From Nocardioides sp. TF02-7 (lineage in GTDB: Bacteria; Actinomycetota; Actinomycetes; Propionibacteriales; Nocardioidaceae): a DNA stretch of 64,000 bases. This document shows, piece by piece, positions 51,908-62,381 of this stretch. The stretch lies in assembly GCF_022437945.1 (NCBI RefSeq), contig NZ_CP092535.1:1178001-1242000 (forward strand), given 5' to 3'. The position numbers were made by a program, and so were the translations under genes. Position 1 is the stretch's first letter, and every line of letters starts with the position of its first letter. Under the pieces are notes generated by a model that was not told the DNA's origin, searched no databases, and saw only the letters and a list, made by a program, of their open reading frames with translations.

Positions 51908-53318
51908 TCAGCGCGGGTCCAGGTCCGGCTCGAGCCCGGACTCCAGGCCCGCTCCCGGGGCGGCGCGGCGCCGGGTCGACGCGAGCAGGCCGAGCACGAG
52001 CGCCAGCCCGGCCGCCGCCGTGGCGACGACGAGGGCCCGCCGGTAGTCGGCGACCGTGGCCTCGGCGGAGTCGGTCGCCGCCAGGGCCACGGTGACGGCC
52101 GCGAGCCCGAGGGCACCACCGAGCTGGAACGCCGTGAACACGACGCCACCGGCGGCCCCCTGCTCGGCCTCGGCCACGCCCTCGGCGGCCGCGGACGTGA
52201 GCGGTCCGTAGGCGAGGGCGAACGCCGTCGCGACCAGCAGCAGGCTCGGCAGCAGGTCGAGGTAGGTCCAGTCGTCCTCCAGGCCGAGCAGCCGGGCGTA
52301 CGCGAGCGCGGCCGACACGAACCCGACCGTCATCACCCGGACCGTGCCGAACCTCCGCACGAGCAACGGCGTGACGAGGGGCGCCACCACGAGGTCGAGA
52401 CCCATGATCGCGAACGTCAGGCCGGCCTCCAGCGGGCTCCAGCCCCGGAGCTCCTGGAGGTACAGGGTGACCGCGAACTGGAAGCCGAAGAACGCGCCCA
52501 TGAAGAGCAGTCCCGCCCCGCTGGCGTAGGGGCAGCAGTCCCTCGCGCAGCAGGCCGAGCCGCAGCAGCGGCGAGCGGTGGCGCGACTCGATCACGACGA
52601 ACACCACGAGCAGCGCGACGGCCGCAGCGACAGCGACCACGGCGTCACCCGCACCGTGGCCCTCGCCGACCGCGATCACGGCGTACACGACCGCCACCAT
52701 GCCGGCGGTGACCGTGAGCGCTCCGGCGGCGTCGAACCCGCCGCTCCTCGGCACGCGGGGCCCGTCCGGCCGGATCAGGAGCGAGCCGGCCGCCAGGGAG
52801 GAGGAGGCCGAGCACGGCCGGCCCGAAGAACACCCAGCGCCAGCTCACCGTCGTCAGCAGGCCGCCGGCGACCATGCCGAGGACGAACCCGGCGGCGCCG
52901 ACGGCGCCGTAGACCACCAGCGCCCGGTCGCGCAGCGGCCCTCGGGAAACGAGGTCGTGACGATGCTGAACCCGGCCGGGGTCAGGAACCCGGCTGAGAC
53001 GCCGGTCGCGAACCGGGCGAGGACGAGCACCTCGTCGGCCTGCGCCAGCCCGCCGACGACGGAGAAGGCGACGAACACGGTGAGGGCGACCAGGAACACC
53101 CGCCGGCGCCCGAGCAGGTCGGCCGCACGACCGCCGAGGAGCATGAAGCCGGCGTAGCCGAGCACGTAGGCGCTGATCACCCAGTGCGCGGACCCGGCGC
53201 TCAGCCCGACGTCGTCCGCGATCGCCGGGACGGCGACGTTGAGCATGGCGATGTCGATGCCCTCGAGGAACAGGGCTCCGCAGACCACGAGGAGGAGCCC
53301 CCAGGCTCGCGGCGTCAT
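51908..53318 (-). CDS. MFS efflux transporter, DHA2-like (about three apparent frameshifts)
   Basis: About 470 residues. First helix LLLVVCGALFLEGIDIAMLN and motif A region GGRAADLLGRRRVFLVAL are clear. Further helices appear in three frames, with breaks near 52940, 52795 and 52525. The C-terminal part (GAFFGFQFAVTLYLQELRGW onward) is intact. ATG 53318 is chosen; an upstream GTG would need another shift. Divergent from the hxlR gene, its probable regulator. Confidence 0.85.
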
Positions 53319-53385
53319 CCGGGTCTCCGGGCTGCTGGACGGCGGTGGTGCTCACGCTTCCACTCCTGGTTATCAATCGTTGGTT

Positions 53386-53402
53386 GGTTACCTCTTGTAA
53401 CC
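53386..53402. promoter_or_regulatory. HxlR operator between MFS and hxlR genes
   Basis: GGTTAC-CTCTT-GTAACC, a perfect inverted repeat in an AT-richer divergent promoter region, 27 bp before the hxlR ATG. Likely controls both genes. Confidence 0.7.
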
Positions 53403-53429
53403 GATCTCCATCGTGAGGAAGATGGAGCC

Positions 53430-53899
53430 ATGGCGGAAGTAGGCACTTTCACCTCACCCGGTTCCCCCGGAGGTGACCACCGGCCCTGTCGAGCCCGCGG
53501 GCGCCGCGGGGTGCCGCCGACTGCGGCTGCGTCGACGCGTTCCAGTGGGACGCGCGCCAGGGCTGCGAGGTGCGCCAGATCCTCGACCGGATCGCCGACA
53601 AGTGGTCGCTGCTCGTGATCGCGCTCCTCCAGCGCCGCACGATGCGCTTCAACGAGCTGCGCCGCGAGATCGACGGCATCAGCCAGCGGATGCTCACCGT
53701 CACGCTCCGCCACCTCGAGCGCGACGGGCTGGTCTGCCGGACCGTCCACGCCGAGGTGCCGCCGCGGGTCGAGTACCACCTGACCGACCTGGGCTGCACC
53801 CTCCTCGACATCATCCAGCCGCTGGTCGACTGGACCGAGGAGCACCAGCACCAGATCGCCCACGCCCGGGCGGAGTTCGACGCCCGCGAGGGCGGCTGA
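53430..53899 (+). CDS. HxlR-family regulator (one apparent frameshift)
   Basis: About 156 residues. The conserved part reads CEVRQILDRIADKWSLLVIA, then the winged helix FNELRREIDGISQRMLTVTL and HLERDGLVCRTVHAEVPPRV. The N-terminus from ATG 53430 joins this part after an indel near 53505. The Cys-rich start DCGCVDAFQWDARQGC could make it thiol- or electrophile-responsive, as in HypR. Confidence 0.87.
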
Positions 53900-53913
53900 C
53901 GCCTCCGCGGGTC

Positions 53914-54165
53914 TCAGCGCCGCGGGTGCGCCGCCAGGCAGTCGGCCTTCAGCACCCGGTCCGTCGACGGGGGGTTGGCCGCGAGCAGGTGCGCCGGCCG
54001 GACCGGCCGGGGCGCCAGGTTGCCGCCGCAGTTGGGGCAGGTCCCACCGAACCGCTCCCGTGCGCAGTCGCCGCACCAGGTGCACTCGAAGGTGCAGATG
54101 AACGCGTCGGCGTCCGGCGGCAGGTCACGGTCGCAGCACTCGCAGTTGGGGCGGAGCTCGAGCAT
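53914..54165 (-). CDS. DUF1272 zinc-ribbon protein
   Basis: 83 residues, start LELRPNCECCDRDLPPDADA. Cys pairs CECC, CTWCGDC and CPNCGG should bind zinc. Matches DUF1272, a small protein of unknown function. ATG 54165, intact. Convergent with hxlR. Confidence 0.88.
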   Translation of the reverse strand: MLELRPNCECCDRDLPPDADAFICTFECTWCGDCARERFGGTCPNCGGNLAPRPVRPAHLLAANPPSTDRVLKADCLAAHPRR

Positions 54166-54338
54166 GCGGTCACGATCCTCCCTCCGCCCGGAGGACGGCA
54201 AGCGGGTTGTCGGGCCAGTTCGAGCCGGCTCGGTGAGCCGGCGCCGGGGTCCGGCGTCCCCCGAACTGGTTCCACCGGTCCCGCGCTTTCCCCGATTTCG
54301 AGGATTCGGACCGGCCCCGGCCGGAGCTACCGTGCCGC

Positions 54339-54419
54339 ATGGCCGAGCTCACCCTGCTCCTCGTCTTCGCGCTGTTCGCCGGCGTGATGGGACTGATCTT
54401 CCAGGTCTTCGGGCGGTAG
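54339..54419 (+). CDS. 26-residue single-helix membrane peptide
   Basis: ATG 54339 to TAG 54419: one hydrophobic helix (ELTLLLVFALFAGVMGLIFQ) and a final Arg. Upstream CCGGAGC (54331 region) can serve as ribosome site. No homologue is known to me. Confidence 0.45.
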   Translation: MAELTLLLVFALFAGVMGLIFQVFGR

Positions 54420-54494
54420 CCGCCCGCAGCCTCACCCGGGCCGCACGAGGTGCACCAGCGCGCCTCGGGTCCACCGCCCGCTCGCGTTCGGGGC

Positions 54495-54583
54495 CGACGT
54501 GACGGGCAAAACCTCCACTTGTCCGGCATTGCTTTGCCCGACATGTTGAGGTTTCCCCGGCCGACCGGGGAAACCTCACGTCG
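54495..54583 (-). repeat. dispersed double-hairpin repeat, copy 3 (reverse orientation)
   Basis: Reverse complement of the element at 6117, with both terminal arms kept: CGACGTGA at 54495 and TCACGTCG ending 54583. Hairpin I is perfect (arms 13 bp, loop TCGG on this strand) and the core of hairpin II is oriented as in copies 1 and 2. Lies between two + strand genes. Confidence 0.9.
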
Positions 54584-54684
54584 CCGACGCCCCCCGTCCC
54601 GACCCGCAACCCCACGCCCACCGACACCCGCCCCACCCCCAAACCGCCGAGGCTAGGCACTCGCGGGTTGGGTACGGCCTTCGC

Positions 54685-56181
54685 GTGCCCCGGAGCCGGA
54701 TCCTCCTGCTGCTCGCCGTGGCTCTCGGCCTGCTGCCGGGGCTCGCGAGCGCGACGACCGCGGCGAGCCCGGCGACGGCCGACGACGACGGTGCGACGCG
54801 GGTGGTGCGGGTCGGCACGGAGGGCGTCTACCCGCCGTTCACCTACCGCGACCCGGAGACCGACGAGCTGACCGGTTTCGACGTCGAGGTGGTGGAGGCC
54901 GTCGGCGCGGAGGCCGGGTGGGACGTGGAGTTCGTGGAGGCGCCGTTCGACTCGCTGTTCCCCGCGCTCGACTCCGGCCGGGTCGACGTGATCGCCAACC
55001 AGGTGACGATCAGCGCGGAGCGGCAGGCGCGCTACCTGTTCAGCACGCCCTACACCTACTCCCACGGTGTCATCGTCACCCGCACCGACACCGACGACAT
55101 CACCACGCTGGCCGACCTCGAGGGCCGGACGACGGCGCAGACGTCGAGCAGCAACTGGGCGGAGGTGGCCCGTGAGGCCGGCGCGGACGTGCAGTACGTC
55201 CAGGACTTCGGGCCGGGGGTCGAGCTGCTCGTCCAGGGCCGCGTCGACGCGATCGTCAACGACAACATCGCGGTGCTCGACTACCTCGCCACCTCGGGCA
55301 CCGACGAGGTGCGGATCGCCGGCGACGCGGGCGAGGAGACGCTGCGGCAGGCGCTGGCCTTCCGGCAGTCCGACCCGGTGCTCCAGCAGGAGGCGGACGC
55401 GGCGCTCGCCAGGCTGGCCGAGGACGGCACGCTCGCCGAGATCTCGGAGCGGTACTTCGGCGCCGACGTCACCGTCGAGGAGGGCTCGGGGGACGTCTCC
55501 GTCGGCGGTTCCGACACGGCGCGGTCGACCTGGGAGGTCGTGCAGGACACCGCCTGGCCGATGTTCCGAGGACTGCTGAAGGGCACGATCCCGCTCACCG
55601 TGGTCAGCTTCGCCGTCGGGCTGGCGATCGCGCTCGGCGCCGCGCTCGCCCGGCTCTCCTCCATCCGGCCGCTGGACTGGTCGGCGCGCGCCTACATCTC
55701 GGTGATCCGCGGCACCCCGTTGCTCGTGCAGCTGTTCATCGTGTTCTACGGCCTCGGCCAGGTCGGCATCAAGCTCGACCCGTACGTCGCCGCCGGCATC
55801 GCCTTCAGCCTCAACGTCGGCGGCTACGCGGCCGAGATCCTGCGCGCCGCGATCCTCTCCGTTCCGCGTGCCCAGTACGAGGCGGCGACCGTGATCGGGA
55901 TGGAGTACTGGCAGGGGATGCGCCGGATCGTGCTGCCGCAGGCCGCACGCATCGCCGTACCCCCGCTGTCGAACACCCTGCTGTCGCTGGTCAAGGACAC
56001 CTCGCTCGCGTCCCTGGTGCTGGTCCCCGAGCTGTTCCGCGAGGCGCAGGTGGCGGCCGCGCTGAGCACGGAGTACCTCCCGCTCTACGCGCTGGCCGCG
56101 CTGTACTACTGGGTGGTGTGCCACCTGGTCGCGCGGGCGCAGGGCCCGCTCGAGCGACGACTGAGCAGGTTCACGCCATGA
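54685..56181 (+). CDS. amino-acid ABC importer: fused substrate-binding and permease protein
   Basis: 498 residues, intact. Signal-type helix, then a family 3 solute-binding domain (about 35-265; [40 protein letters not shown]), then a HisM/GlnP-type permease domain (about 290-490; [40 protein letters not shown] and the EAA loop region [20 protein letters not shown]). Probably imports polar amino acids or cystine. Stop overlaps the ATPase ATG (ATGA). Confidence 0.92.
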   Translation: MPRSRILLLLAVALGLLPGLASATTAASPATADDDGATRVVRVGTEGVYPPFTYRDPETDELTGFDVEVVEAVGAEAGWDVEFVEAPFDSLFPALDSGRVDVIANQVTISAERQARYLFSTPYTYSHGVIVTRTDTDDITTLADLEGRTTAQTSSSNWAEVAREAGADVQYVQDFGPGVELLVQGRVDAIVNDNIAVLDYLATSGTDEVRIAGDAGEETLRQALAFRQSDPVLQQEADAALARLAEDGTLAEISERYFGADVTVEEGSGDVSVGGSDTARSTWEVVQDTAWPMFRGLLKGTIPLTVVSFAVGLAIALGAALARLSSIRPLDWSARAYISVIRGTPLLVQLFIVFYGLGQVGIKLDPYVAAGIAFSLNVGGYAAEILRAAILSVPRAQYEAATVIGMEYWQGMRRIVLPQAARIAVPPLSNTLLSLVKDTSLASLVLVPELFREAQVAAALSTEYLPLYALAALYYWVVCHLVARAQGPLERRLSRFTP

Positions 56182-56947
56182 CCACCGACCTGATCGAGGT
56201 GCGCGGGCTGGAGAAGGCGTTCGGCGACCACCGCGTGCTCCGGGGCGTCGAGCTCACCGCCGCCGGCGGCACCGTCACCGCGCTGCTGGGCCCGTCGGGG
56301 TCGGGCAAGACCACCGTGCTCCGCTCGTTGAACGTGCTCGAGACGCCCGACCGCGGGCACGTGCGGATCGGCGAGACGAGCCTCGACTTCCCGGCGCCGG
56401 CAGCGGACCGCGCCGGCCGCCGGCGTGCGGTCAAGGCGCTCCGCGCCCGCAGCGGGATGGTCTTCCAGTCGCACAACCTGTTCCCCCCACAAGACGGTCC
56501 TCGGCAACCTGGTCGAGGGCCCGGTGCAGGTGCAGAAGCGGGGACCCCGAGGAGGCGGCGGCCGACGCCCGGTCCCTGCTGGAGCAGGTGGGTCTCGCGG
56601 GCCGCGAGGACGCCTACCCGTCCCAGCTCTCCGGCGGTCAGCAGCAGCGGGTCGGGATCGCCCGCGCCCTCGCCCTCCGGCCGGAGGTGCTCCTGCTCGA
56701 CGAGCCGACCTCCGCGCTGGACCCCGAGCTGGTCGGCGAGGTGCTGGCCGTGGTGCGCGACCTCGCCGAGCAGGGGTGGACGATGCTGATCGTCACCCAC
56801 GAGGTCCGGTTCGCCCGTCAGGTGGCCGACCAGGTGCTGTTCCTCGACCAGGGCGTGATCGCCGAGCGCGGCGGGCCCGAGGTGCTCACCGACCCGCGGG
56901 AGGAGCGGACCCGCCGGTTCCTGCGGCGGATGCTCGACGCGGGCTGA
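56178..56947 (+). CDS. amino-acid ABC importer ATPase (two apparent frameshifts)
   Basis: Partner of the fused binding/permease protein. Walker [13 protein letters not shown]-loop VFQSHNLFP, signature [15 protein letters not shown], Walker [15 protein letters not shown] and H-loop VTHEVRFA are all present. Breaks near 56487 (C run) and 56547. About 256 residues, normal for GlnQ/TcyN-like ATPases. Confidence 0.92.
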
Positions 56948-56957
56948 GAGCCGCCGG

Positions 56958-57840
56958 TCAGCCGGCCGCCAGCGTGGCCGCGGCCTCGGCGATGTCGCGG
57001 GGCAGCGGCCGGGCTCCGGTGGCCGCGATCGCGTCGTCGTCGACCGGGGCCAGCACCCCCCACCGGCGCGACCTCGGTCAGCCCGGCGACGGCCGCCGCG
57101 TGCTCGCGGAACACCGCCGCGTCGTACGTCGTCAGGACGACGAGGGTCGGCTGCAGCTGGCGCGCCGTCACCGCGAGCGTGTCGACCGGTGTGTCGGCGC
57201 CGAGGAACGTCACTCGCCAGCCGCGGCGCGCGAGCAGCACGTGCAGGAGGACGAGCCCGAGGTCGTGGTCCTCGCCGGGCAGGCAGGCGAGCACCGCCGA
57301 CGAGGGCCCGCCCCCGGGCCAACCCCGTGCCAGCCCGAGCAACCGGCCGCGGACCAGGTTGGACGCGAAGTGCTCCTGGGCCACCGACACCTCGCCGGTG
57401 GCCCAGCGGTCGCCGATCCCGCGCAGGTAGGGGATGAGCACCTCGGTGAGGGCGTACTCCACCGACACGGCGCCCAGGACGCGGTCCAGTGCCCCGTGCG
57501 CCGCGGCACCGTCGAACCGCAGGACCGCCCGGTCCAGCTCGGCGACGAGCTCGGTGACCGCGGCCGGCGGCGGCGCGGCCGCATCGGCAGCGGGCGGCGC
57601 CGCCGGAGGTTCGACGGATGCCGCCCGCGCCGCCTCGGCGGTCGAGAGCCCGTCCTCGAGCAGGGCGGTCGTCCGGCGTACCCGCGCCTCGTCGTCGACG
57701 GAGTAGAGCCGGAAGCCGCCGGGCGACCGGGTGGGGCGGAGCAGCCCGTAGCGCTGCTCCCACGCCCGCAGCAGCTCCGGGGACACGCCGGTGCGCCGCG
57801 ACAGCTCCCCGATCCGCATCAACCCGTCCACGGCGCTCAC
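56958..57840 (-). CDS. MerR-type regulator with B12-binding domain, CarH/LitR-like (one apparent frameshift)
   Basis: N-terminal MerR winged helix (RIGELSRRTGVSPELLRAWE), then a helical bundle with a W-x9-EH motif (RWATGEVSVAQEHFASN) and a cobalamin-binding domain with the lower-ligand motif GEDHDLGLVLLHVLL. This is the layout of B12 photoreceptor repressors that act on carotenoid or stress genes. The residue after the Trp is Ala, where CarH has the light-adduct His. Break near 57057 in a C run. GTG 57840 is chosen; ATG 57819 is also possible. Divergent from a DUF4397 gene. Confidence 0.87.
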
Positions 57841-57939
57841 TGTACACACCTTGAACGTTCTTTAGACAAACTCTTGACAGTTGCCCCCGGCGCGAGTCAC
57901 GCTGAACCCTCCACAGACCCTCGACAGAAGGAGCATCCG

Positions 57940-58669
57940 ATGGACAACGTGAACGCCGGCCCGGGCCGGCGGCAGGGCACGCGGCGGCGCGGCTGGTGGC
58001 GGACGGCGCTCGGACTGACCGTCACGGCGGTCGCCGCGGCCGGCGCCCTCCAGGCCGAGCCCGCCGGGGCGGCCGCCCGCACCGCGACGGTCACCGTGGC
58101 GCACGGCATCCCGGGCGTCGCGGTCGACGTGTGCGTGGACGGCGACAAGGCCATCCGCGACTTCCGCTTCCGCGAGCGGGTCAAGGGCGTCGCCCTGCCC
58201 GCCGGGCGCCACCGGGTGCAGGTCGTCGCTGCCGGCGACCGCTGCTCCGGGACCGCCGTGCTCGACGAGCGGCTGCACCTGCGGGCGAACAAGAGCTACA
58301 CCCTGCTCGCGGCGCTGCGGCCGTCCGGGGCGCCCGCGCTGCCGGCGTTCACCGACAAGGTGCGACCGACCGAGCGCGGCACGGCGCGGATCACCGTGCG
58401 GCACGCCGCCCAGGCCCCCGCGGTGAACGTCTGGGCCGGCCGGACGAAGCTGATCGGAGGCGAGCGGTTCACGTGGCGGGACGAGCGGACCCTGACCGTC
58501 CCGGCCGGCACGTACCGCGTCAAGGTCACCCTCCCCGGCTCGCGCCAGGCGGTGATCGGGCCGCGGGAGCTCGTCCTGCGCCCGGGCCGCGCCTACCAGG
58601 TGCACGCGGTCGGCAACGCCGACCGCTACGGCCTCCCTGGTCGTCCGCAACCGGGTCGGCACCCACTAG
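57940..58669 (+). CDS. secreted DUF4397 protein (one apparent frameshift)
   Basis: About 242 residues. Basic N-terminus, signal peptide (TALGLTVTAVAAAGALQAEP), then two Ig-like DUF4397 modules beginning ATVTVAHGIPGVAVDVCVDG and ARITVRHAAQAPAVNVWAGR. The natural end LVVRNRVGTH with TAG 58667 follows after one C is removed near 58635. Divergent from the B12-binding regulator with only 99 bp between, so it is probably its target. Confidence 0.85.
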
Positions 58670-58694
58670 GTGTTCTCGCCGGTGACCGGCACAT

Positions 58695-58731
58695 CCCGGC
58701 CCCGGCCTCTCACGCAGAGGCCGGGGCCGGG
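58695..58731. terminator. bidirectional hairpin terminator
   Basis: Perfect 16-bp stem CCCGGCCCCGGCCTCT / complement with loop CACGC, between convergent DUF4397 and alcohol dehydrogenase genes. No clear T tract, as is common in actinobacteria. Confidence 0.85.
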
Positions 58732-58764
58732 TGCGTCAGGAAACCGCCTGCGGGCCGACCGCCC

Positions 58765-60031
58765 TCACCAGTGCTCCATCGACCCGCCGACGATCCCGGC
58801 GAGGTCGTCGGCGCCGACCGGCTTCGGGGCGGTCGCGAGCAGCCGTTGCTGCTGGAGCGCGCCGGCGACCAGGTCGTCGACGTCGTCCGAGCCGTAGCCG
58901 ACCTCGGCGAGCCCGTTGGGCAGGCCGACGTCGCGCATCAGCGTCCGCAGGACGCCCGGGAGAACGTCCGGACCGTTCCCCTCGGCCGTCGGGTCGAGGA
59001 GCCGGGCCGCGCGCAGGTGCCGCTCCGGCGCGGCGTCGAACGTGAAGCCGAACGCCGCCGGCGCGGTCAGGCCCACGGCCATCCCGTGCGGCACGATCGG
59101 CTCGTCGGCCGGGTAGTCGGCCGGCCGGAACTCACGGACCCGGCCGGCGATCGGGTAGGCGTTGGCGTGCGGGATGTGCACTCCGGCGTTGCCGAAGCCC
59201 AGGCCGGCGAAGGTGGCGGCCATCGCCATCTGCTCGGCGACCTCGGGCTCCATCCCCCCCGACCCGCACCGCCCGCCGGAACGCGCCCGCCAGCAGGCCG
59301 AGCGCCCGCTCGGACCAGAGGTCGGCGATCGGGTTGGCGCCGCAGTAGGGCACCCGCTGCTCGGGCGTCTTGGCGTCGAAGTCGGCGTACCACCGGGCGG
59401 TGTAGCTCTCCAGCGCGTGGCAGAGGATGTCCATCCCCGACGCAGCGGTGACCAGCGGCGGCTGCGTCGCGCTCAGCGACGGGTCGACCACGGCCAGCCG
59501 GGGCCGCAGCGCCGGGTGGCTGATGCCGGTCTTGACCTTGAGCGCCAGCACGTCGAGCACGCAGATCGTGGTGCTCTCGCTGCCGGTGCCGGTCGTGGTC
59601 GGCACGGCGACCAGGGGCAGCAGCGGCTGCTCGGGGGCGCGCGCCTTGCCGACCGGCGCGTTGACGTAGTCCATCAGCTCGCCGGGGTTGGTCACCAACA
59701 GCGCCACCGCCTTCGCGGTGTCGATCGCCGAGCCACCGCCGACGGCGACGACGGCGTCGAACGGCCCCTCCTGCCGGGCGTGGTCGACGGCGTCGGTCAG
59801 CGAGGCGTCGGTCGGCTCCACCCGCACCCGGTCGTACGTCGTCACCGCGAGCCCGTGCCGCACCAGCGCGTCGCCGACGGTGGCGGCGTGGCCCACCGCC
59901 GCGACGCCGGGGTCGGTCACGAGCAGCACCCGCCGGGCGCCCCACGAGGCGACGTCGTACCCGACCTCCTGGGCGGCGCCCCTCCCGAACTTGAGCCCCG
60001 GTGCCGCGTAGGTGAAGACCGTCTCGCTCAT
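58765..60031 (-). CDS. iron-containing alcohol dehydrogenase, HOT/ADHFE1-like (one apparent frameshift)
   Basis: About 422 residues. NAD site VAVGGGSAIDTAKAVALL; metal ligands in SGMDILCHALESY, HIPHANAYPIAG and VPHGMAVGLT. The C-terminal half pattern (REFRPADYPADEPIVPHG, AAPERHLRAARLL) resembles hydroxyacid-oxoacid transhydrogenase, which exchanges 4-hydroxybutyrate and 2-oxoglutarate. One break near 59256 in a six-C run. Confidence 0.88.
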
Positions 60032-60048
60032 CGGGCCAAGGTAGCGGT

Positions 60049-60090
60049 CGTCAGAGTGAGGGTGACCTGGAGGTCACGCTGACCCTGACG
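60049..60090. terminator. hairpin at the end of the Nudix gene
   Basis: Arms 60049-60067 and 60072-60090 pair at 16 of 19 positions with loop TGGA. The structure overlaps the Nudix stop codon (60074) and precedes the dehydrogenase on the same strand, so it can terminate or attenuate. Confidence 0.6.
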
Positions 60091-60976
60091 ACTGCGCTCG
60101 TCGGCGCTGGTCGGCGTCGATGGCGGCACGAACGACGTCGTAGACCGGGAGCCGGCCCTCCGCGATGTCGGTGAGGGGCACCCAGGCGACGGCGTCGGTG
60201 GTGCCGTCCTCCTCGACCACCCGGGGCTCGACGCCGTCGGGCACCGTGGCGCGGTGGACCAGGTGGATGCCGTGGAAGTCCTCGTTGCGGCCGGTGGGTG
60301 CGGTGCCGGTGAAGTGCACGTCGTGGACGGTGAGCAGCTCACCGACCTCGCCCTCGAGGCCGCACTCCTCCCGCAGCTCGCGGCGCACCGTGTCCTGCGG
60401 GGCCTCGCCGTGGTCGATGCCGCCTCCGGGCAGCGTCCAGGTGCCCGGGCCCACGCCGAGCGGCGAGATCCGGGTGAGCAGCAGCGCCCCGTCGCGCTCG
60501 ACGTAGGCGTAGGCGGCGACCCGCTGGTGCTGGTGCGGCTGGTGCACGGCCAGCGCGTCGCTCACCAGGCTCACCGTCGGCAGCGACCCGTCGAGCACCT
60601 TCGCGATCGGCTGCCACGCCGCCTCGGCGGTCGACCCGTCGACCTCCTGCACCTGCGGCTCGGGCGAGTCCGGCGGCACCCAGCCGTCGTACACGATCCT
60701 GACCGAGTGGGCGTCGACCCGGCGGCCGCGGCGCCAGGTGTCGGAGAGGTGCAGCGAGAAGACGTGTGCGGTCTCGCCGACCTGCGCGCGCAACCCGGTC
60801 TCCTCGAACACCTCGCGCACGACGGCGGCGCGCGGGTCCTCACCGTGGTCGATCCCGCCGCCGGGCAGGGTCCACAGCTCCTGCTGGGTCACCCGCGTCG
60901 ACAGCCGGCTGAGGAGGATCCGGTCGCCACGGACGATCACGGCGTACGCCGCCAACCGCTGCACCCGCTGCGTCAT
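60074..60976 (-). CDS. double-domain Nudix hydrolase
   Basis: 300 residues, intact, with two complete Nudix boxes: GGGIDHGEDPRAAVVREVFE-ETGL (about residues 39-62) and GGGIDHGEAPQDTVRREL-REECGL (about 183-206). Both keep the catalytic Glu residues. Each half starts with a RLAAYAVIVRGDR / RVAAYAYVERDGA strand, so it arose by internal duplication. Likely hydrolyses a nucleoside diphosphate derivative. Confidence 0.9.
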   Translation of the reverse strand: MTQRVQRLAAYAVIVRGDRILLSRLSTRVTQQELWTLPGGGIDHGEDPRAAVVREVFEETGLRAQVGETAHVFSLHLSDTWRRGRRVDAHSVRIVYDGWVPPDSPEPQVQEVDGSTAEAAWQPIAKVLDGSLPTVSLVSDALAVHQPHQHQRVAAYAYVERDGALLLTRISPLGVGPGTWTLPGGGIDHGEAPQDTVRRELREECGLEGEVGELLTVHDVHFTGTAPTGRNEDFHGIHLVHRATVPDGVEPRVVEEDGTTDAVAWVPLTDIAEGRLPVYDVVRAAIDADQRRRAQSSGSA

Positions 60977-61038
60977 CTCGTCCTCCTCTCACCCAGCCTA
61001 CGGATCCCGGTCCTCCCGACGGACCGGTCGTGGGTGCG

Positions 61039-62317
61039 TCAGGAGAACGGTGGTCGGTGGTCGCGCGCGATCGACCGGCGACCGGCCCAGCGCCAGACCC
61101 GCGCGGCGCGGTCGCGGTCCTCGTCGGTCACCAGGTTGCCCATCCAGCGCAGCGCCAGCGTCATCAGCAGGTCGGAGCGCATGCCGACCGGTCCGAGCGA
61201 CGGCAGCAGCCGCGGCACCGTCACCAGCCCGGCCAGCCGGCGCGCGATCGAGAACGCCTCGCCGTAGTGGTCGCGCAGCAGCGCCGGCCAGACCGCGGCC
61301 AGGTCGGCGCCGGGCCGCTCGGCCATCAGCTCGGCGACCAGCCGGCCGGTCTCGAGGCCGTAGTCGATGCCCTCGCCGTTGAGCGGGTTGACGCAGGCCG
61401 CGGCGTCGCCGATCAGCGCCCAGTTGGGACCGGCCACGCCGGTGACCGCGCCGCCCATCGGCAGCAGCGCGGAGGTCGGCATCCGCAGCTCGTCGCCGAG
61501 CCCGAACTCCTCGCGCCGCTCGTCGGCGTAGAACCGCATGAGCGGCTTGATCGCCACGTCGGCCGGCCGCTTCGCGGTCGCGAGGGTGCCGACGCCGAGG
61601 TTGACCCCGCCGGCGCCCTCGACCCCGCCCGGGCCGAGGGGGAAGATCCAGCCGTAGCCCGACAGGATCTCGCCCTGCTCGCCACGCAGCTCCAGGTGCG
61701 AGCTGATCCACGGGTCGTCGGCGTGGGTCGCCGAGGTGACGTAGCAGCGGCCGGCGACGCCGTAGACCGTGTCCCGGTGCCACGTGCGGCCGAGCACCTT
61801 GCCCAGCGGCGAGCGCACGCCGTCGGCGACGACCAGCCGCTCGCAGCGGATCTCGAACCGCTCCCCGCCGCGGCCGCCACGCTCGAAGACGACGGCGACC
61901 ACCCGGCCGCCCTCGACGCGGGCGTCGACGGCACGGGCGCCGTCGACGCCGGTCGCACCGGACTTCAGCGCGGTCGTGCGCAGGTGGTCGTCGAGCTCGG
62001 TGCGGGCCACCGCGCTGCCCCAGTCGGGCAGGCTGCCCCCGGGCCACCGCAGGTGCAGCGTCTGGCCGAAGCCGTGGGCGCGCAGGCCGCCGTTGACGGT
62101 GTGGGCACGGACCCAGTCGGTGAGTCCGAGCCGCTCGAGCTCGCCGATCGCCCGCGGGGTGAGGCCGTCGCCGCAGGTCTTGTCGCGGGGGGAACACGGC
62201 AGCGTCCGCGAGGACCACGTCCGCGCCGAGACGCGCCGCCCACGCCGCCGCCGCGGACCCGGCGGGACCCGCGCCGACGACGAGCACGTCGGTGCGCTGC
62301 GGCGTCGTGACCTCCAT
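61039..62317 (-). CDS. geranylgeranyl-reductase-family FAD oxidoreductase (one apparent frameshift)
   Basis: About 425 residues. FAD motif VLVVGAGPAGSAAAAWAARL at the N-terminus, then KTCGDGLTPRAIGELERLGL after a break near 62192 (G run), GDAAACVNPLNGEGIDYGLE near the middle. It reduces isoprenoid double bonds of menaquinone or other polyprenyl lipids in related enzymes (MenJ type). Monocistronic. Confidence 0.88.
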
Positions 62318-62381
62318 GCCCGGATTGTCTCAGCCGGGCGTCGCCGCGGCCGGACCGGCCCGCCCCGGGCAGACTGTCCGC

